NCBI RefSeq assembly: GCF_900102885.1
Contig: NZ_FNGE01000017.1
Coordinates: 1-44,350, forward strand
DNA length: 44,350 nucleotides
Direction of reading: 5' to 3'
DNA from: Paracoccus chinensis
GTDB taxonomy: Bacteria > Pseudomonadota > Alphaproteobacteria > Rhodobacterales > Rhodobacteraceae
A model generated the notes under the pieces. That model worked only from the letters and a program-made list of their open reading frames with translations, was not told the DNA's origin and made no database searches. Positions 6,968 through 16,162 of the stretch are shown here, in pieces (position 1 is the stretch's first letter; every line of letters begins with the position of its first letter). A program made the position numbers and the translations under genes.

Positions 6968-8272
6968 TCAACCCCGGTTCAGCGTGGCAAGCCGCGCCGT
7001 GATCGAGCGCCCGTGCGCCGACAGCCCCTCGGATTCCGCCAGCCGCACCGCTGCGGGGCCGATGGCGGACAGCGAGCCGGGGTCCAGCCGCGACAGCGTG
7101 GTGCGCTTGAGGAAGTCCATCACCGACAGCCCCGACGAGAACCGCGCCGAGCGCGCCGTCGGCAGGACATGGTTCGGCCCGCTGACATAGTCGCCCGCCG
7201 CCTCGGGCGTCCAGCCGCCGAGGAAGATCGCGCCCGCGTGGTTGACCCGCGTGGACAGCGCCTCGGGGTCGTCCACGCACAACTCAAGATGCTCGGGGGC
7301 GATGCGGTCGGACAGCGCCGCCGCCTCGGTCAGGTCGCGCGTCACGATGACCGTGCCGTGGTCGCGCCAGCTTGCGCCCGCGATGGCGGCGCGGGGCAGG
7401 GTGGGCAGAAGCCGCTCGACCTCGGCCGCGACCGCCTGCGCCAAGCCTTGGTCCGGCGTGACCAGGATCGACTGCGCGTCGGCGTCATGTTCGGCCTGCG
7501 CCAGCAGGTCCAGCGCCAGCCATTCCGGGTTCTGTGCCCCGTCCGCGATCACCAGCACCTCGGACGGGCCCGCGATGCTGTCGATCCCGACGCGCCCGAA
7601 GACCTGCCGCTTGGCCGCCGCCACATAGGCGTTTCCCGGTCCGGTGATCTTGTCCACCGACCGGATCGTCTCGGTTCCGTAAGCCAGCGCCGCAATCGCC
7701 TGCGCGCCGCCGATGCGGTAGATCTCATCGACCCCCGCCAGTTGGCAGGCCAGCAGCACCAGCGGATTGACCTCGCCGCGCGGCGTTGGCACGCAGACCA
7801 CCAGCCGCCCGACCCCTGCCGCGCGTGCGGGAATGGCGTTCATCAGCACGGATGACGGATAGCTCGCCTGTCCCCCCGGCACGTAAAGCCCGGCCGAGGA
7901 CACCGGCGTCCAGCGCCAGCCCAGCCGTGCGCCCGCCTCGTCCGTCCACATCGCGTCCTCGGGCATCTGTCGCGCGTGATAGGCGCGGATGCGCTCGGCC
8001 GCGAGTTCCAGCGCCGTGCGATCCTCGGCCGACACCTGCGCCGCCGCGGCCTCGATCTCGGCCGGGGAAAACCGCAGCCCCTCGGCCGTCAGCTCCAGCC
8101 GGTCGAAGCGCGCGGTCAGCTCGACCAGCGCCGCGTCGCCCCGCGCTCGTACCTCCGCGATGATCCCGGCCACCGCGTCGCCCACGTCGGCGGAATCCTC
8201 GCGCTTGGCCGACAGCATGGCGGCGAAGCGCGCCTCGAAATCGGGGTCAGAGGTGGACAGGAAGACGGGCAT
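6968..8272 (-). CDS. hisD: Histidinol dehydrogenase
   Basis: Carries out the last two steps of histidine synthesis, oxidising histidinol to histidine with two NAD+ and a zinc ion. The product is 434 residues, the standard length. Visible family blocks are GLYVPGGQASYPSSVLMNA, the signature IDSIAGPSEVLVIADGAQNP, the zinc and catalytic region LLAQAEHDADAQS, and RIAPEHLELC. ATG 8272 follows AAGGA at proper distance; the frame extends upstream but without a good site. The gene is separated from DUF2948 upstream by 136 bases and heads a set with UPF0262 and the phosphatase. It is convergent with hisBH, so the his genes here are in two transcription units. Confidence 0.96.
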   Translation of the reverse strand: MPVFLSTSDPDFEARFAAMLSAKREDSADVGDAVAGIIAEVRARGDAALVELTARFDRLELTAEGLRFSPAEIEAAAAQVSAEDRTALELAAERIRAYHARQMPEDAMWTDEAGARLGWRWTPVSSAGLYVPGGQASYPSSVLMNAIPARAAGVGRLVVCVPTPRGEVNPLVLLACQLAGVDEIYRIGGAQAIAALAYGTETIRSVDKITGPGNAYVAAAKRQVFGRVGIDSIAGPSEVLVIADGAQNPEWLALDLLAQAEHDADAQSILVTPDQGLAQAVAAEVERLLPTLPRAAIAGASWRDHGTVIVTRDLTEAAALSDRIAPEHLELCVDDPEALSTRVNHAGAIFLGGWTPEAAGDYVSGPNHVLPTARSARFSSGLSVMDFLKRTTLSRLDPGSLSAIGPAAVRLAESEGLSAHGRSITARLATLNRG

Positions 8273-8408
8273 GGTCGGTCCTTTCGGCGGCTTGGCTCGC
8301 CTGTTACCGCCGCGGGCCCCGCCTCTCAAGCCGAAGCCCGCGTCTTCTTCCCGGCCCAAATCCCCTGGAGTGAGCCGCCAGCGATGGCGAGGCGCGGGGC
8401 CCCTTGTG

Positions 8409-8885
8409 TCACTCGTGCCGGGGCATGTCGCCCGACACGGCCAGATAGGGCCGCGTCACGTCGCGGAGGTCCACCGACAGGCATTCCGCGTCGATGGCGA
8501 TGGTCCCGTCGCCCGCGAAATTCAGGGTCAGAATGCCCGTGCCATCGTCGCCCGGTTGCCAGCCGAGGTCCAGCAGCGACAGGACCGTGCCCGGATCGGC
8601 CCGGTCGATCCCGTCATGCCGGACCCGCAGCGCGTCCGAGATCACCAGCAGCGAGCGCACCCGCTCATAGGGCCGCCCCTCGCGGCGCGCGGCCTCGGCG
8701 TCCTCCCAGCGAAAGCGGTTCAGCAGCAGGCTGAAGCGCCGCGCGCGGCCGTCGTGCAGCATGTCGCCCGCCGTCAGAACCGCGTCCTGCGCCAGCGTGG
8801 CGAGGATGCGCAGGTCCTCGGCATCCTCGGCCCGGATCGCCAGAGAGATGTCCGGCCCGGCGTCGGCATAGCGCGCGTCAGTCAT
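8409..8885 (-). CDS. DUF2948 family protein
   Basis: A 158-residue protein of a family known mainly from alphaproteobacteria, with no established function. Typical features are the N-terminal [20 protein letters not shown], then [16 protein letters not shown], and the ending [19 protein letters not shown]. It appears soluble, with no signal sequence. The start overlaps the end of murA by 8 bases, indicating translational coupling to cell-wall synthesis genes. Position between murA and hisD matches the order I recall from related genomes. Confidence 0.85.
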   Translation of the reverse strand: MTDARYADAGPDISLAIRAEDAEDLRILATLAQDAVLTAGDMLHDGRARRFSLLLNRFRWEDAEAARREGRPYERVRSLLVISDALRVRHDGIDRADPGTVLSLLDLGWQPGDDGTGILTLNFAGDGTIAIDAECLSVDLRDVTRPYLAVSGDMPRHE

Positions 8886-10161
8886 GGATCGGCTGCTCCT
8901 TGATGCGTTCGATGTCCGCGCCCACGCCGCGCAGCTTGCTCACGACCTTCTCATAGCCGCGATCCAGATGGTAGACGCGGCTGACCACCGTCTCGCCTTC
9001 CGCCGCAAGCCCCGCGAGGATCAGGCTGACCGATGCCCGCAGGTCCGTCGCCATGACCGGCGCGCCGCGCAGCTTGTCCACCCCGGTCACGCGGGCGTGG
9101 CCGCCGTGGACTTCGATCCGCGCGCCCATGCGGGCCAGTTCCGGGGCGTGCATGAAGCGGTTCTCGAAGATCGTCTCCTCCAGCACGCTGACGCCCTCGG
9201 CGGTGCAGAGCAGCGCCATCATCTGCGCCTGCAGGTCGGTGGGGAAGCCGGGGAAGGGCTCGGTCACGACATTGACGGCGTTCACTCGGCCATTCCGGCG
9301 GCTGACCGTCAGCCCGCGCTCGGATTCGGTGACGCTGATCCCGGCCTCGTCCAGCTTCTCGCAGAAGGCCTGCACAAGCTCGATCTTCCCGCCAAGGCAG
9401 GTCACCTCGCCGCCGCAAATGGCAGGGGCGAGCATGTAGGTGCCCAATTCGATCCGGTCGGTGACGACGGGATGCGTCGCGCCGCCCAAGCGCTCCACGC
9501 CCTGCACGGTGATGGTCGAGGTGCCCTCGCCCTCGATCTGGGCGCCCATGCGCCGCAGGCAGCGGGCGAGATCGACGATCTCGGGCTCGCGCGCGGCATT
9601 GTTCAGGACCGTGGTTCCGCGCGCCAGCGTGGCCGCCATCAGCGCGTTCTCGGTTGCGCCAACCGAAACCAGGGGGAAGTCGATCACCGCGCCCTTCAGC
9701 CCGCCCGCCGGCGCCTTGGCATGGACATAGCCGTCGCGCAGGTCGAGTTCTGCCCCCATCGCCTCCAGCGCGCGCAGGTGCAGGTCCACGGGCCGCGCTC
9801 CGATGGCGCAGCCGCCGGGCAGCGAGACGACCGCGTGGCCGTCCCGCGCCAGCATCGGCCCCAGCACCAGGATCGAGGCGCGCATCTTGCGCACGATGTC
9901 GTAATCTGCCCGGTGGCTCGTCAGCGCATGGCTCGACAGCGCCAGCACCTGCCCGTCCTGCAGGCGGGCGACCTCTGCCCCAAGGCTTTGCAGCAGCGCT
10001 GTCATGGTGCGGATGTCCGACAGCCGCGGCGCGTTGGTCAGCGTCAGGGGCTCGTCCGTCAGCAAGGTCGCGGGCATCAGCGTGAGGCAGGCGTTCTTCG
10101 CTCCCGCGATCGGAATCTCGCCGTTCAGCGGACCGTTGCCGCGCACCAGAATCGTGTCCAT
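8878..10161 (-). CDS. murA: UDP-N-acetylglucosamine 1-carboxyvinyltransferase
   Basis: Transfers enolpyruvate from PEP to UDP-GlcNAc, the first committed step of peptidoglycan synthesis, in the cytoplasm. The 427-residue product has the usual two-domain inside-out barrel length. K22 and N23 are in AGAKNACL, and the catalytic loop is [15 protein letters not shown] with C118, so this is the Cys type that fosfomycin alkylates rather than the Asp variant. The start at 10161 shares a base with the stop of the small upstream gene (TGATG), indicating coupling. The frame is open upstream to 10395, but that is the overlapping small gene region. Confidence 0.96.
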   Translation of the reverse strand: MDTILVRGNGPLNGEIPIAGAKNACLTLMPATLLTDEPLTLTNAPRLSDIRTMTALLQSLGAEVARLQDGQVLALSSHALTSHRADYDIVRKMRASILVLGPMLARDGHAVVSLPGGCAIGARPVDLHLRALEAMGAELDLRDGYVHAKAPAGGLKGAVIDFPLVSVGATENALMAATLARGTTVLNNAAREPEIVDLARCLRRMGAQIEGEGTSTITVQGVERLGGATHPVVTDRIELGTYMLAPAICGGEVTCLGGKIELVQAFCEKLDEAGISVTESERGLTVSRRNGRVNAVNVVTEPFPGFPTDLQAQMMALLCTAEGVSVLEETIFENRFMHAPELARMGARIEVHGGHARVTGVDKLRGAPVMATDLRASVSLILAGLAAEGETVVSRVYHLDRGYEKVVSKLRGVGADIERIKEQPIHD

Positions 10162-10373
10162 CAGTCCTCGCTCGCGCCCTCGTCCGGGGTCTCGCCCGCG
10201 GGGCCGTTGTTCTTGCTGCCCGTCATGAGGCCGGCTGCCTTGTCCCCCTCGGCCTCGCCTTCGGCGCGGCTGCGCGCCTGCGCCTTGCGCCGCGCCAGGT
10301 TGGCGCGCAGCGCAGCCGTCAGCCGCGCCTGGCGGCTGTCGGAGGAGGGTGGGGGGCGGCGGTCCTTGCTCAC
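10161..10373 (-). CDS. Small charged protein upstream of murA
   Basis: A 70-residue protein beginning [20 protein letters not shown]. Residues 15-40 ([20 protein letters not shown]) should form a strongly basic helix, while the C-terminal half is acidic and disordered ([11 protein letters not shown]). No cysteine, signal or membrane segment is present. Genes of this type with an ALRANL-RRKAQ phrase precede murA in related alphaproteobacteria, from general recollection. It overlaps murA by one base. Function unknown. Confidence 0.65.
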   Translation of the reverse strand: MSKDRRPPPSSDSRQARLTAALRANLARRKAQARSRAEGEAEGDKAAGLMTGSKNNGPAGETPDEGASED

Positions 10374-10460
10374 CGCGCCCTGTTACTTGCGGCAATCCCG
10401 CCCGTCCAGCAGCGCGCGGGCGAGCCGGAGGGCTAGATGCGGTTTTCCGCGTAATTCCCC

Positions 10461-10488
10461 TTGCACGTCGTCGGGCTTGCGTCTAAAT
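10461..10488 (+). promoter_or_regulatory. Candidate promoter for tRNA-Thr
   Basis: TTGCAC (10461-10466) and CTAAAT (10483-10488) are separated by 16 bases and end 30 bases before the tRNA. The spacing matches the rpsD and tRNA-Gly promoters in this window. Confidence 0.45.
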
Positions 10489-10518
10489 CGCCCCGCACGG
10501 TCCAAGCGGACCACCGGC

Positions 10519-10593
10519 GCTGCGGTAGCTCAGTGGTAGAGCACACCCTTGGTAAGGGTGAGGTCGAGAGTTCAATCCTCTCTCGCAGCACCA
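10519..10593 (+). tRNA. tRNA-Thr (anticodon GGU)
   Basis: A 75-base cloverleaf with encoded CCA. The acceptor stem GCTGCGG pairs with TCGCAGC (one G-U). The D-arm is GCTC..GAGC, the anticodon arm CACCC-TTGGTAA-GGGTG, and the T-arm GAGAG-TTCAATC-CTCTC. Anticodon GGT reads ACC and ACU codons. No intron or duplicated 3' end is seen, so no element appears to have integrated here. Confidence 0.97.
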
Positions 10594-10661
10594 TTTTTCC
10601 AATCTTCCATGCGACCAGCTGCCGCCTTGCCTTGGCGACCCGGTGTGACCACATCGGGCGC

Positions 10662-11054
10662 ATGAGCATCCTGTCCCGCTTCGACGTCACCGCCGACCAG
10701 ATTTCCCAGGTCGTCCAGACCTTCTACGCCGCCGTCCGCCGGCACGAGGTGCTGGGCCCCGTCTTTGCGGCCCATGTCGCCGACTGGCCCGCGCATGAGG
10801 AGCGCATCGCCGCCTTCTGGCGCAACGCGATCCTTTACGAGCGGGGCTATGACGGGAATCCGATGCAGGTCCATCGGGCGGCTGGCGACGTTCGGCCCGC
10901 ACATTTCGACGACTGGCTGATGCTGTTCGACGCGACGCTGATCCGGGTGCTTCCGCGCGACACGGCGGTCGCCTGGTCGGCGCTGGCGCACAGGATCGGT
11001 GCCGGGCTGCGGATGGGGGTGCGCGACACGGGCGGCCCGCCCATTCTGCGCTAG
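10662..11054 (+). CDS. Group 3 truncated hemoglobin
   Basis: A 130-residue haem protein of the two-over-two globin fold. FDVTADQISQVVQTFYAAVR opens helix A/B, LGPVFAAHV is the typical group 3 phrase, and FWRNAILYERGYDGNPMQVH holds the distal region. The proximal histidine is probably the H in PAHFDDWLMLF. Group 3 truncated globins are thought to handle oxygen or nitric oxide. ATG 10662 is in good register for the family length. The gene lies 68 bases after tRNA-Thr and its 3' end overlaps the convergent P450 by 4 bases. Confidence 0.88.
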   Translation: MSILSRFDVTADQISQVVQTFYAAVRRHEVLGPVFAAHVADWPAHEERIAAFWRNAILYERGYDGNPMQVHRAAGDVRPAHFDDWLMLFDATLIRVLPRDTAVAWSALAHRIGAGLRMGVRDTGGPPILR

Positions 11055-12406
11055 CGCCGGTCGATCCTCAGGCGGATGCCGTCGCGCCCGCGCACGGTCA
11101 GGCGGGCGACGGGCACCGGGTCCACCGCCCCGCGCGACAGCCGCAACTCGCGGCAGATCAGCGCCAGCATCAGCGGCCCCTCGATCATGGCGAAGCCCGC
11201 GCCGGGGCAGACGCGCTGGCCGGCGCTGAAGGGGATATAGGCCGAACGCGCGCAGGCGCGGCCGTTCTCGGTGTCCCAGCGCGCCGGGTCGAAGGCGTCG
11301 GGGGTGTCCCACAGCCGTTCATGCCGGTGCAGGTGCCAGGGCGACAGGACGACCTGCGTGCCGCGCGGCAGGTTCCGGTCGCGGAGGCATTCGGGCTGCA
11401 CCGTCTCGCGCACCATCATGGGAACGGGCGGGTAAAGCCGCATGGTCTCGCGGAAGACCGCTCGGGCGGTCTTGAGGCGGGACACGGCGGACAGGTCCGG
11501 GCGGTCCCCTTGCAGGACCTCGCGCGCCTCGGCGGCGACGCGGTCCTGCCACTCGGGCGCGGCGGCCAGCAGCCACAGCGCCCAGGCGAGCGCGCTGGCC
11601 GAGGTCTCGTGCCCCGCCAGGAAGAAGATCGCCACCTGGTCCACCATCTCGTCGGGGGTGAAGCCCTGACCTGTCTGAGGGTCAGGCGTGGTCATGATCT
11701 TGCTGGCAAGGTCGTCGGGCGCGCGGCCCGCATCGATCTCGGCCGCGCGGGCATTGACCATCCGGGAGATGAGGCCGCGGATGGTGGCGGCCGTGTGCCG
11801 CGTCCGCCGCCCGTGCCAGCGCGGCACCCACGCAGGCAGCGGTACCAGCGCGGCGAGGTTGACGATGGGCTGGGCGTCCTGGTGGGCGCGGAAGGCGGCG
11901 AAGACCTGCGCCGCCGTCTCGTCCTCGATCGGCACGGAAAACAGCGTGCGGAAGATCACGTCGGCGGCGGCATGGCTGGTTTCCGGCTCGACGTCGATCT
12001 CGGTTCCCGCATGGGCGGCGAGGCGGTGGGTTGCGGAAAGGGCCGCGTCCCACATGGCGGGCAGGGTATGGCCCAGGCGCCCCCCCTCGAAGGCCGGGTC
12101 GATGATGCGGCGCTGGCGTTCCCAGAGGGGACCGTTCGTGACAAAGACCGACTGGCCCAGCAGGGGGGCCAGCCCCTCGCGTAGTCGGTTCGACTTGGGA
12201 AAGTCGCGCGGGCGGGCCTGCAGGACCAGCTTGACCAGCGCCGGGTCGTTGCAAACCACGCTGCGCAGCAGGGGGCTGCGGAACTCGGCCATCCAGGCGC
12301 GGTAAAGCCGCGCGGGCAAGGCTGACAGCAGGTCGCGGCGGAAGCGCAGGGCATAGCGCAGGACGCCGCCGCGACCTTCCGTCGTGCGGGGCTTGGGCGG
12401 GATCAT
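11051..12406 (-). CDS. Cytochrome P450
   Basis: A 451-residue haem-thiolate monooxygenase. The haem-binding loop is FSAGQRVCPGAGFA with C400. The oxygen-activation helix is FFLAGHETSASALAW, the K-helix E-x-x-R is FRETMRLYPP, and FDPARW is the PERF-like block. The aromatic-and-proline-rich pattern is closer to the CYP4/CYP102-like membrane types than to CYP101-type soluble bacterial enzymes, yet no N-terminal membrane anchor is visible. Electron partner genes (ferredoxin, reductase) are not adjacent. It lies 25 bases after the alpha/beta hydrolase gene on the same strand, so both are probably in one transcript. Substrate unknown; a lipid or fatty acid is a guess from the subfamily look. Confidence 0.93.
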   Translation of the reverse strand: MIPPKPRTTEGRGGVLRYALRFRRDLLSALPARLYRAWMAEFRSPLLRSVVCNDPALVKLVLQARPRDFPKSNRLREGLAPLLGQSVFVTNGPLWERQRRIIDPAFEGGRLGHTLPAMWDAALSATHRLAAHAGTEIDVEPETSHAAADVIFRTLFSVPIEDETAAQVFAAFRAHQDAQPIVNLAALVPLPAWVPRWHGRRTRHTAATIRGLISRMVNARAAEIDAGRAPDDLASKIMTTPDPQTGQGFTPDEMVDQVAIFFLAGHETSASALAWALWLLAAAPEWQDRVAAEAREVLQGDRPDLSAVSRLKTARAVFRETMRLYPPVPMMVRETVQPECLRDRNLPRGTQVVLSPWHLHRHERLWDTPDAFDPARWDTENGRACARSAYIPFSAGQRVCPGAGFAMIEGPLMLALICRELRLSRGAVDPVPVARLTVRGRDGIRLRIDRR

Positions 12407-12431
12407 CGTGCGCCTCGCGGCAGCGCATTCC

Positions 12432-13637
12432 TCATGGCGCCCCCTTCCGTCGACCGGGCCAGTCGTTCACCGCCCTTGCGATGCGGGCGGGCGAGTGGCT
12501 GCGGCCCGCATAGCGATCCGCCAGACGCAACGGCCCGGCGGTAAGGGCGAAGTAATCGTAGTCGCCGGGCCGGTCGAAGGCGCAGAGATACTGGAAATGC
12601 AGCCTGAACCAGCGGCCCCGCAGTTCCCGCTGCTTTCCGGGTGACAGCGTCCGCGTGAAGGCCGCCGACAGCACCAGCGGGCCGCGCCGGTCGGGCGGCT
12701 CGACCCCCGAGACAGCGACGGGATCGCAGAGGCCGAAGCAGCAGGCGTCCCCCGGCGCACTCACGTCCACCCAGGCGAGTTCGGGCCATGCCGAGAGATA
12801 GCGAAGATCCTGCCGCAGCCGTCCCGCGCGCGGCAGGAAGGCGGCCATCGGCACCACATGGCCCAGCGTCAGCAGGGACAGCCGCCCGTCGCCCCGCGCC
12901 CGCCCCGAGCGGATCAGGTCGGCCAGTACCGAGACCGCGATATAGGCGCCCGAGGAATGGCCCACGACCAGCACCTCGTCCCAGTCGTCCGCCAGCACCA
13001 CCGCGATGCGGTCGGCAAAGGACTTGATGCGGGCCTCCAGCGCAGGCGAATAGGCCCCGCCGTCCTGCGCGGTGAAGGCATAGTCGTGCATCAGGTAATA
13101 GGCGAAGATGCGCCCGTCGTTACGCCGAAATCCCCACAGGATCGCGGCGGCCGCGAGAAGCCCCGCGACCAGTCCTAGCAGCCAGTGGGCCAGCCACGCG
13201 CCCATCCACCAGACCCCCGCGCTGACAATCAGCGCCAGTGCCAGTTCCGCCAGCAGCACGACGATGGGATAAAGCGCCGCGATCACGGGCGCGCGCCGCA
13301 GCCGCATCAGCCGGAACAGCGCGCCCGAGCCGATATAGGCCCAGGCCGTCCGCACGAGCTGCGCATAAGTTGCGGGGATCGAGCGGCCCATCGAGCTCTG
13401 CACCACATCTGACCAGACCAGCACCTCGATGTCGGCCTGCGCCGTGCCTTCGGGGAAATGCCCCGTCACGCCCCAGCCGAAGCCCCTGCGGTCGCGCCGC
13501 GGGCCGAAGTCGAGCCGATAGCCCGAGATGCGCGCCTGCGCCTCGCCCTCGCGGCGGTAAAGCTCACGATAGCGGCGGGCCGGAATGGGATCGTAGCCGG
13601 GGATGTAGAGCACCCGGCGGCGGAAGGATCGGCTCAT
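12432..13637 (-). CDS. Membrane-associated alpha/beta hydrolase
   Basis: A protein of about 401 residues. The serine-nucleophile elbow is VVGHSSGAYIA (S228), and the N-terminal VLYIPGYDP resembles the first strand and oxyanion turn of the alpha/beta hydrolase fold. Two hydrophobic segments at roughly residues 116-140 and 142-168 split the fold and should anchor the protein in the inner membrane. The acid and histidine partners cannot be assigned by eye. ATG 13637 is chosen as MSRSFRRRVLYIPG; an upstream in-frame extension to 13862 looks noncoding. It precedes the P450 gene by 25 bases. Substrate unknown; esterase or lipase activity is possible. Confidence 0.7.
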   Translation of the reverse strand: MSRSFRRRVLYIPGYDPIPARRYRELYRREGEAQARISGYRLDFGPRRDRRGFGWGVTGHFPEGTAQADIEVLVWSDVVQSSMGRSIPATYAQLVRTAWAYIGSGALFRLMRLRRAPVIAALYPIVVLLAELALALIVSAGVWWMGAWLAHWLLGLVAGLLAAAAILWGFRRNDGRIFAYYLMHDYAFTAQDGGAYSPALEARIKSFADRIAVVLADDWDEVLVVGHSSGAYIAVSVLADLIRSGRARGDGRLSLLTLGHVVPMAAFLPRAGRLRQDLRYLSAWPELAWVDVSAPGDACCFGLCDPVAVSGVEPPDRRGPLVLSAAFTRTLSPGKQRELRGRWFRLHFQYLCAFDRPGDYDYFALTAGPLRLADRYAGRSHSPARIARAVNDWPGRRKGAP

Positions 13638-13782
13638 CTGGCGCCCGGATTGTTGCGCGTGCAGCATATTGGCTGGGGCACCGGGGGCAAGCGGCGGTGC
13701 CATGTGAAGGGGAGATCCCGACCGGCCTTTGGGGTTCGGGGCATCGGGAGTCAGAAAGATCTGGCAGGTGCCTGCAGGCTCG

Positions 13783-14469
13783 TCAGGCGGCGGGCAGGTT
13801 CCAGCGGCGCTCCAACGCCTCGATGGCCTCGATGCGGCGCGGGATCGGCGGGTGCGAGGCAAGCCACGCCACCGGGCGGCCCGTCATGCCGGTCAACTTG
13901 TCCAGCCGCGACAGCAGCGCCTTCTGCGGGGCGGTGCCGAAGCCAGCCTTCACCATCAGCGCGGCGGCGAAGGCGTCGGCCTCGTATTCGTCCTCGCGTG
14001 ACAGCCTTGCGGCCAGCGCCGAGGCAACCAGGCTCGCGATCCAGGGGCCGATGAAGGGAATGAAGCGGCCGAAGGTCGTGGCCAGCACCATGCGCACTAG
14101 GTTCTGCCCGGCGAAATCCATCATCCGGCGGCGCGCATGGCCATGGGTGACATGGCCCAGTTCATGCGCGATGACCGAGGCAAGCTCTGCCTCGGACACC
14201 CGCCCGGCGTCGAGCTGGTCGAGGAAGCCGCGCGTCAGGAACACCCGTCCGTCGGGCGCGGCAAGGCCGTTGACCGGCTTGATCTCGTAGACATGGGCCC
14301 TGACCGGACCGATCCCCATGGCGCGGCCCAGCCGGTCCAGCGCCGCGGCAAGCCGGGGGTCGTCCAGCGGCGTCGAGTTCTCGGTCAGCTGCTGGCGCAG
14401 CCGCCAGGCCGACAGCAGCCACATGACGACGGCGTAAAGGATGATGAGAAGGATCGGCAGCAGCTTCAT
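13783..14469 (-). CDS. M48-family zinc metalloprotease
   Basis: A 228-residue membrane-anchored protease related to HtpX and Ste24. Residues 3-23 are a hydrophobic anchor (LLPILLIILYAVVMWLLSAW). The zinc site is HELGH at 102-106, and the third ligand is probably E161 in EDEYEADAFAA (E-x-x-A-D). A second hydrophobic stretch lies around residues 125-155. The ending WLASHPPIPRRIEAIEALE is the common C-terminal M48 phrase. ATG 14469 gives a normal N-terminus; the frame extends upstream to 14616 through the end of the VWA gene. It follows that gene by 41 bases and probably shares its transcript. Role is likely membrane-protein quality control. Confidence 0.88.
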   Translation of the reverse strand: MKLLPILLIILYAVVMWLLSAWRLRQQLTENSTPLDDPRLAAALDRLGRAMGIGPVRAHVYEIKPVNGLAAPDGRVFLTRGFLDQLDAGRVSEAELASVIAHELGHVTHGHARRRMMDFAGQNLVRMVLATTFGRFIPFIGPWIASLVASALAARLSREDEYEADAFAAALMVKAGFGTAPQKALLSRLDKLTGMTGRPVAWLASHPPIPRRIEAIEALERRWNLPAA

Positions 14470-14510
14470 GGCGCCAATCTGGGCGCGGGACCGGCAGCAA
14501 TCAACGGCGC

Positions 14511-15692
14511 TCAGCCGAGAACGCGCATGGCCCGCGTCAGTCCTTCCAGTGTCAGCGGCATCATCCGGTTCTCGAAGATCCGGCCGATCATGCCGATGGA
14601 CTGGGTGTGGGGCCAATGGCGTTCAGGGACGGGGTTCAGCCAGACGTGGTCGGGCCAGGTCTCGCAGAGGCGGCGCAGCCACAGCTCGCCCGGCTCGGGG
14701 TTCCAGTGCTCGTTGGCCCCCCCGGGCGCGACGATCTCGTAGGGCGACATCGAGGCGTCGCCAACCACGATCACCTTCCAGTCGCGGCCATAGCGGTGCA
14801 GCAGGTCCCAGGTCGGGACCGTCTCGTTCCAGCGGCGGCGGTTGTCGCGCCAGACGGATTCGTAAAGGCAGTTGTGGAAGTAGAAGTGCTCGAGGTTCCT
14901 GAACTCGGCACGGGCGGCCGAGAACAGCTCGTCCACGACGCGGATATGGTCGTCCATACTGCCGCCCACGTCCAGGAGCAGCAGCACCTTGACGGCATTG
15001 CGGCGTTCCGGCCGGGTCTGGACGTCGATATAGCCGTGATCGGCGGTGGCGCGGATGGTGCCGGGCAGGTCCAGTTCGTCGGCCGCGCCATGGCGCGCCC
15101 ACTGCCGCAAGCGCTTCAGCGCGACCTTGATGTTGCGGGTGCCAAGTTCCACCCTGTCGTCGAAGTCACGGAACTCGCGCTTGTCCCAGACCTTGACCGC
15201 GCGGCGGTGGCGGCTTTCGTCCTGCCCGATCCGCACGCCTTCCGGGTTGTAGCCATAGGCCCCGAAGGGCGAGGTGCCCGCCGTCCCGATCCACTTGTTC
15301 CCGCCCTGGTGCCGGCCCTTCTGCTCGGCCAGACGCTGGCGCAGCTTTTGCATCAGCGCCTCGAAGCTGCCCGCGCCCTCGACGGCGGCGCGCTCCTCGG
15401 GGGTCAGCAGCTTCTCGGCCAGCTTTTCCAGCCAGTCGCGGGGCAGGGCCGCCTCGCTGACCAGCGCCTCGACCGGAACCGTCTCCAGCCCGGCGAAGCT
15501 TTCCGAGAAGGCACGGTCGTAGCGGTCGATGTGGCGTTCGTCCTTGACCAGGATCGCGCGCCCGACGGTGTAGAAGTCGTCGACCGACCAGCCCGCCACC
15601 CCGGCCTCCATCGCGGCCATCAGGTCCAGCCATTCCCGCAAGCTGACCGGAACCCCGTGGCGGCGCAGCGCATCGAGGAACGGGCGGAACAT
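14511..15692 (-). CDS. VWA-domain protein, CoxE-like
   Basis: A 393-residue protein. The N-terminal half is helical and charged. The C-terminal half is a von Willebrand factor A domain with the metal site D241-V-G243-G-S245-M (D-x-G-x-S) and a later VVGDASMSPYEI. This layout is that of CoxE-type proteins, which usually work with a MoxR-type AAA+ ATPase in assembling metalloenzymes or complexes. No MoxR gene is adjacent. A signal peptide is absent, so the protein is cytoplasmic. It starts 3 bases after the small membrane protein and is followed by the M48 protease. The ending (LEGLTRAMRVLG) looks complete. Confidence 0.85.
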   Translation of the reverse strand: MFRPFLDALRRHGVPVSLREWLDLMAAMEAGVAGWSVDDFYTVGRAILVKDERHIDRYDRAFSESFAGLETVPVEALVSEAALPRDWLEKLAEKLLTPEERAAVEGAGSFEALMQKLRQRLAEQKGRHQGGNKWIGTAGTSPFGAYGYNPEGVRIGQDESRHRRAVKVWDKREFRDFDDRVELGTRNIKVALKRLRQWARHGAADELDLPGTIRATADHGYIDVQTRPERRNAVKVLLLLDVGGSMDDHIRVVDELFSAARAEFRNLEHFYFHNCLYESVWRDNRRRWNETVPTWDLLHRYGRDWKVIVVGDASMSPYEIVAPGGANEHWNPEPGELWLRRLCETWPDHVWLNPVPERHWPHTQSIGMIGRIFENRMMPLTLEGLTRAMRVLG

Positions 15693-15695
15693 GCC

Positions 15696-15866
15696 TCAGC
15701 CCCGCAGCGCGCGGTCGAGCAGGATCGTGACGAACAGCGCCACGATGGCGAAGGCGATGGCGTGGACGGCCGCGTATTGCAGGCGGTCCTTGCGGTTCCC
15801 CTGCGCCCGGCGCGCCCGCAGGTCCCCGAGAAGGGCGCCAAGCACGATGGCGACGATGACGATCAT
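15696..15866 (-). CDS. Small two-helix membrane protein
   Basis: A 56-residue protein. An N-terminal hydrophobic helix (MIVIVAIVLGALLG) is followed by a basic loop (RARRAQGNRKDR) and a second helix (AFAIVALFVTILL), ending LDRALRG. The positive loop suggests it faces the cytoplasm. ATG 15866 is chosen so the protein begins with the first helix; the longer frame from 15935 adds an unlikely leader. It lies 3 bases before the VWA gene, so the two are coupled. Family not recognised with certainty; similar small proteins occur in related genomes. Confidence 0.6.
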   Translation of the reverse strand: MIVIVAIVLGALLGDLRARRAQGNRKDRLQYAAVHAIAFAIVALFVTILLDRALRG

Positions 15867-16162
15867 GGGCCGCTTCCCGGATGGATGGACGGATGAACCG
15901 CTGCTGTAAGCGAATCGGACCGGGCTGACAAGCAAGGGGGATCGCCGGCAGACACGGGGGCAGGTTCTTCCGAATTGATCTGCCGCAGGTATTTCTGGCC
16001 TCCGGCTCGCGCGGAAATTGCATAATGATTCCGGTCGCTCTCTGGGTGCGTGTATTTTTAATCTTTATTGGTGTTCTATTTGTTCGCGTGCTGCGGCATC
16101 AATCCAGAACGCGCTTGTTGCCGCGTTGTTTATCAGTTTTTCCGATTGTCGGAGTTGCCAGT
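15867..16162. other. Divergent intergenic region, AT-richer toward the Hint gene
   Basis: This 296-base stretch separates two divergent units. Bases from about 16020 are much lower in GC than the surroundings. An in-frame ATG at 16025 would add 46 residues with a hydrophobic helix to the Hint protein. No tRNA or clear terminator is seen, and I could not fix a promoter. Confidence 0.4.

Noticed and set aside
8884..10539. 551-codon plus-strand frame opposite murA
   Set aside because: Shadow of murA; no recognisable motif, and composition typical of antisense GC-rich frames.
10519..10593. tRNA-Thr as a possible integration site
   Set aside because: No repeated tRNA 3' end or integrase nearby; the island ends at about 3389 instead.
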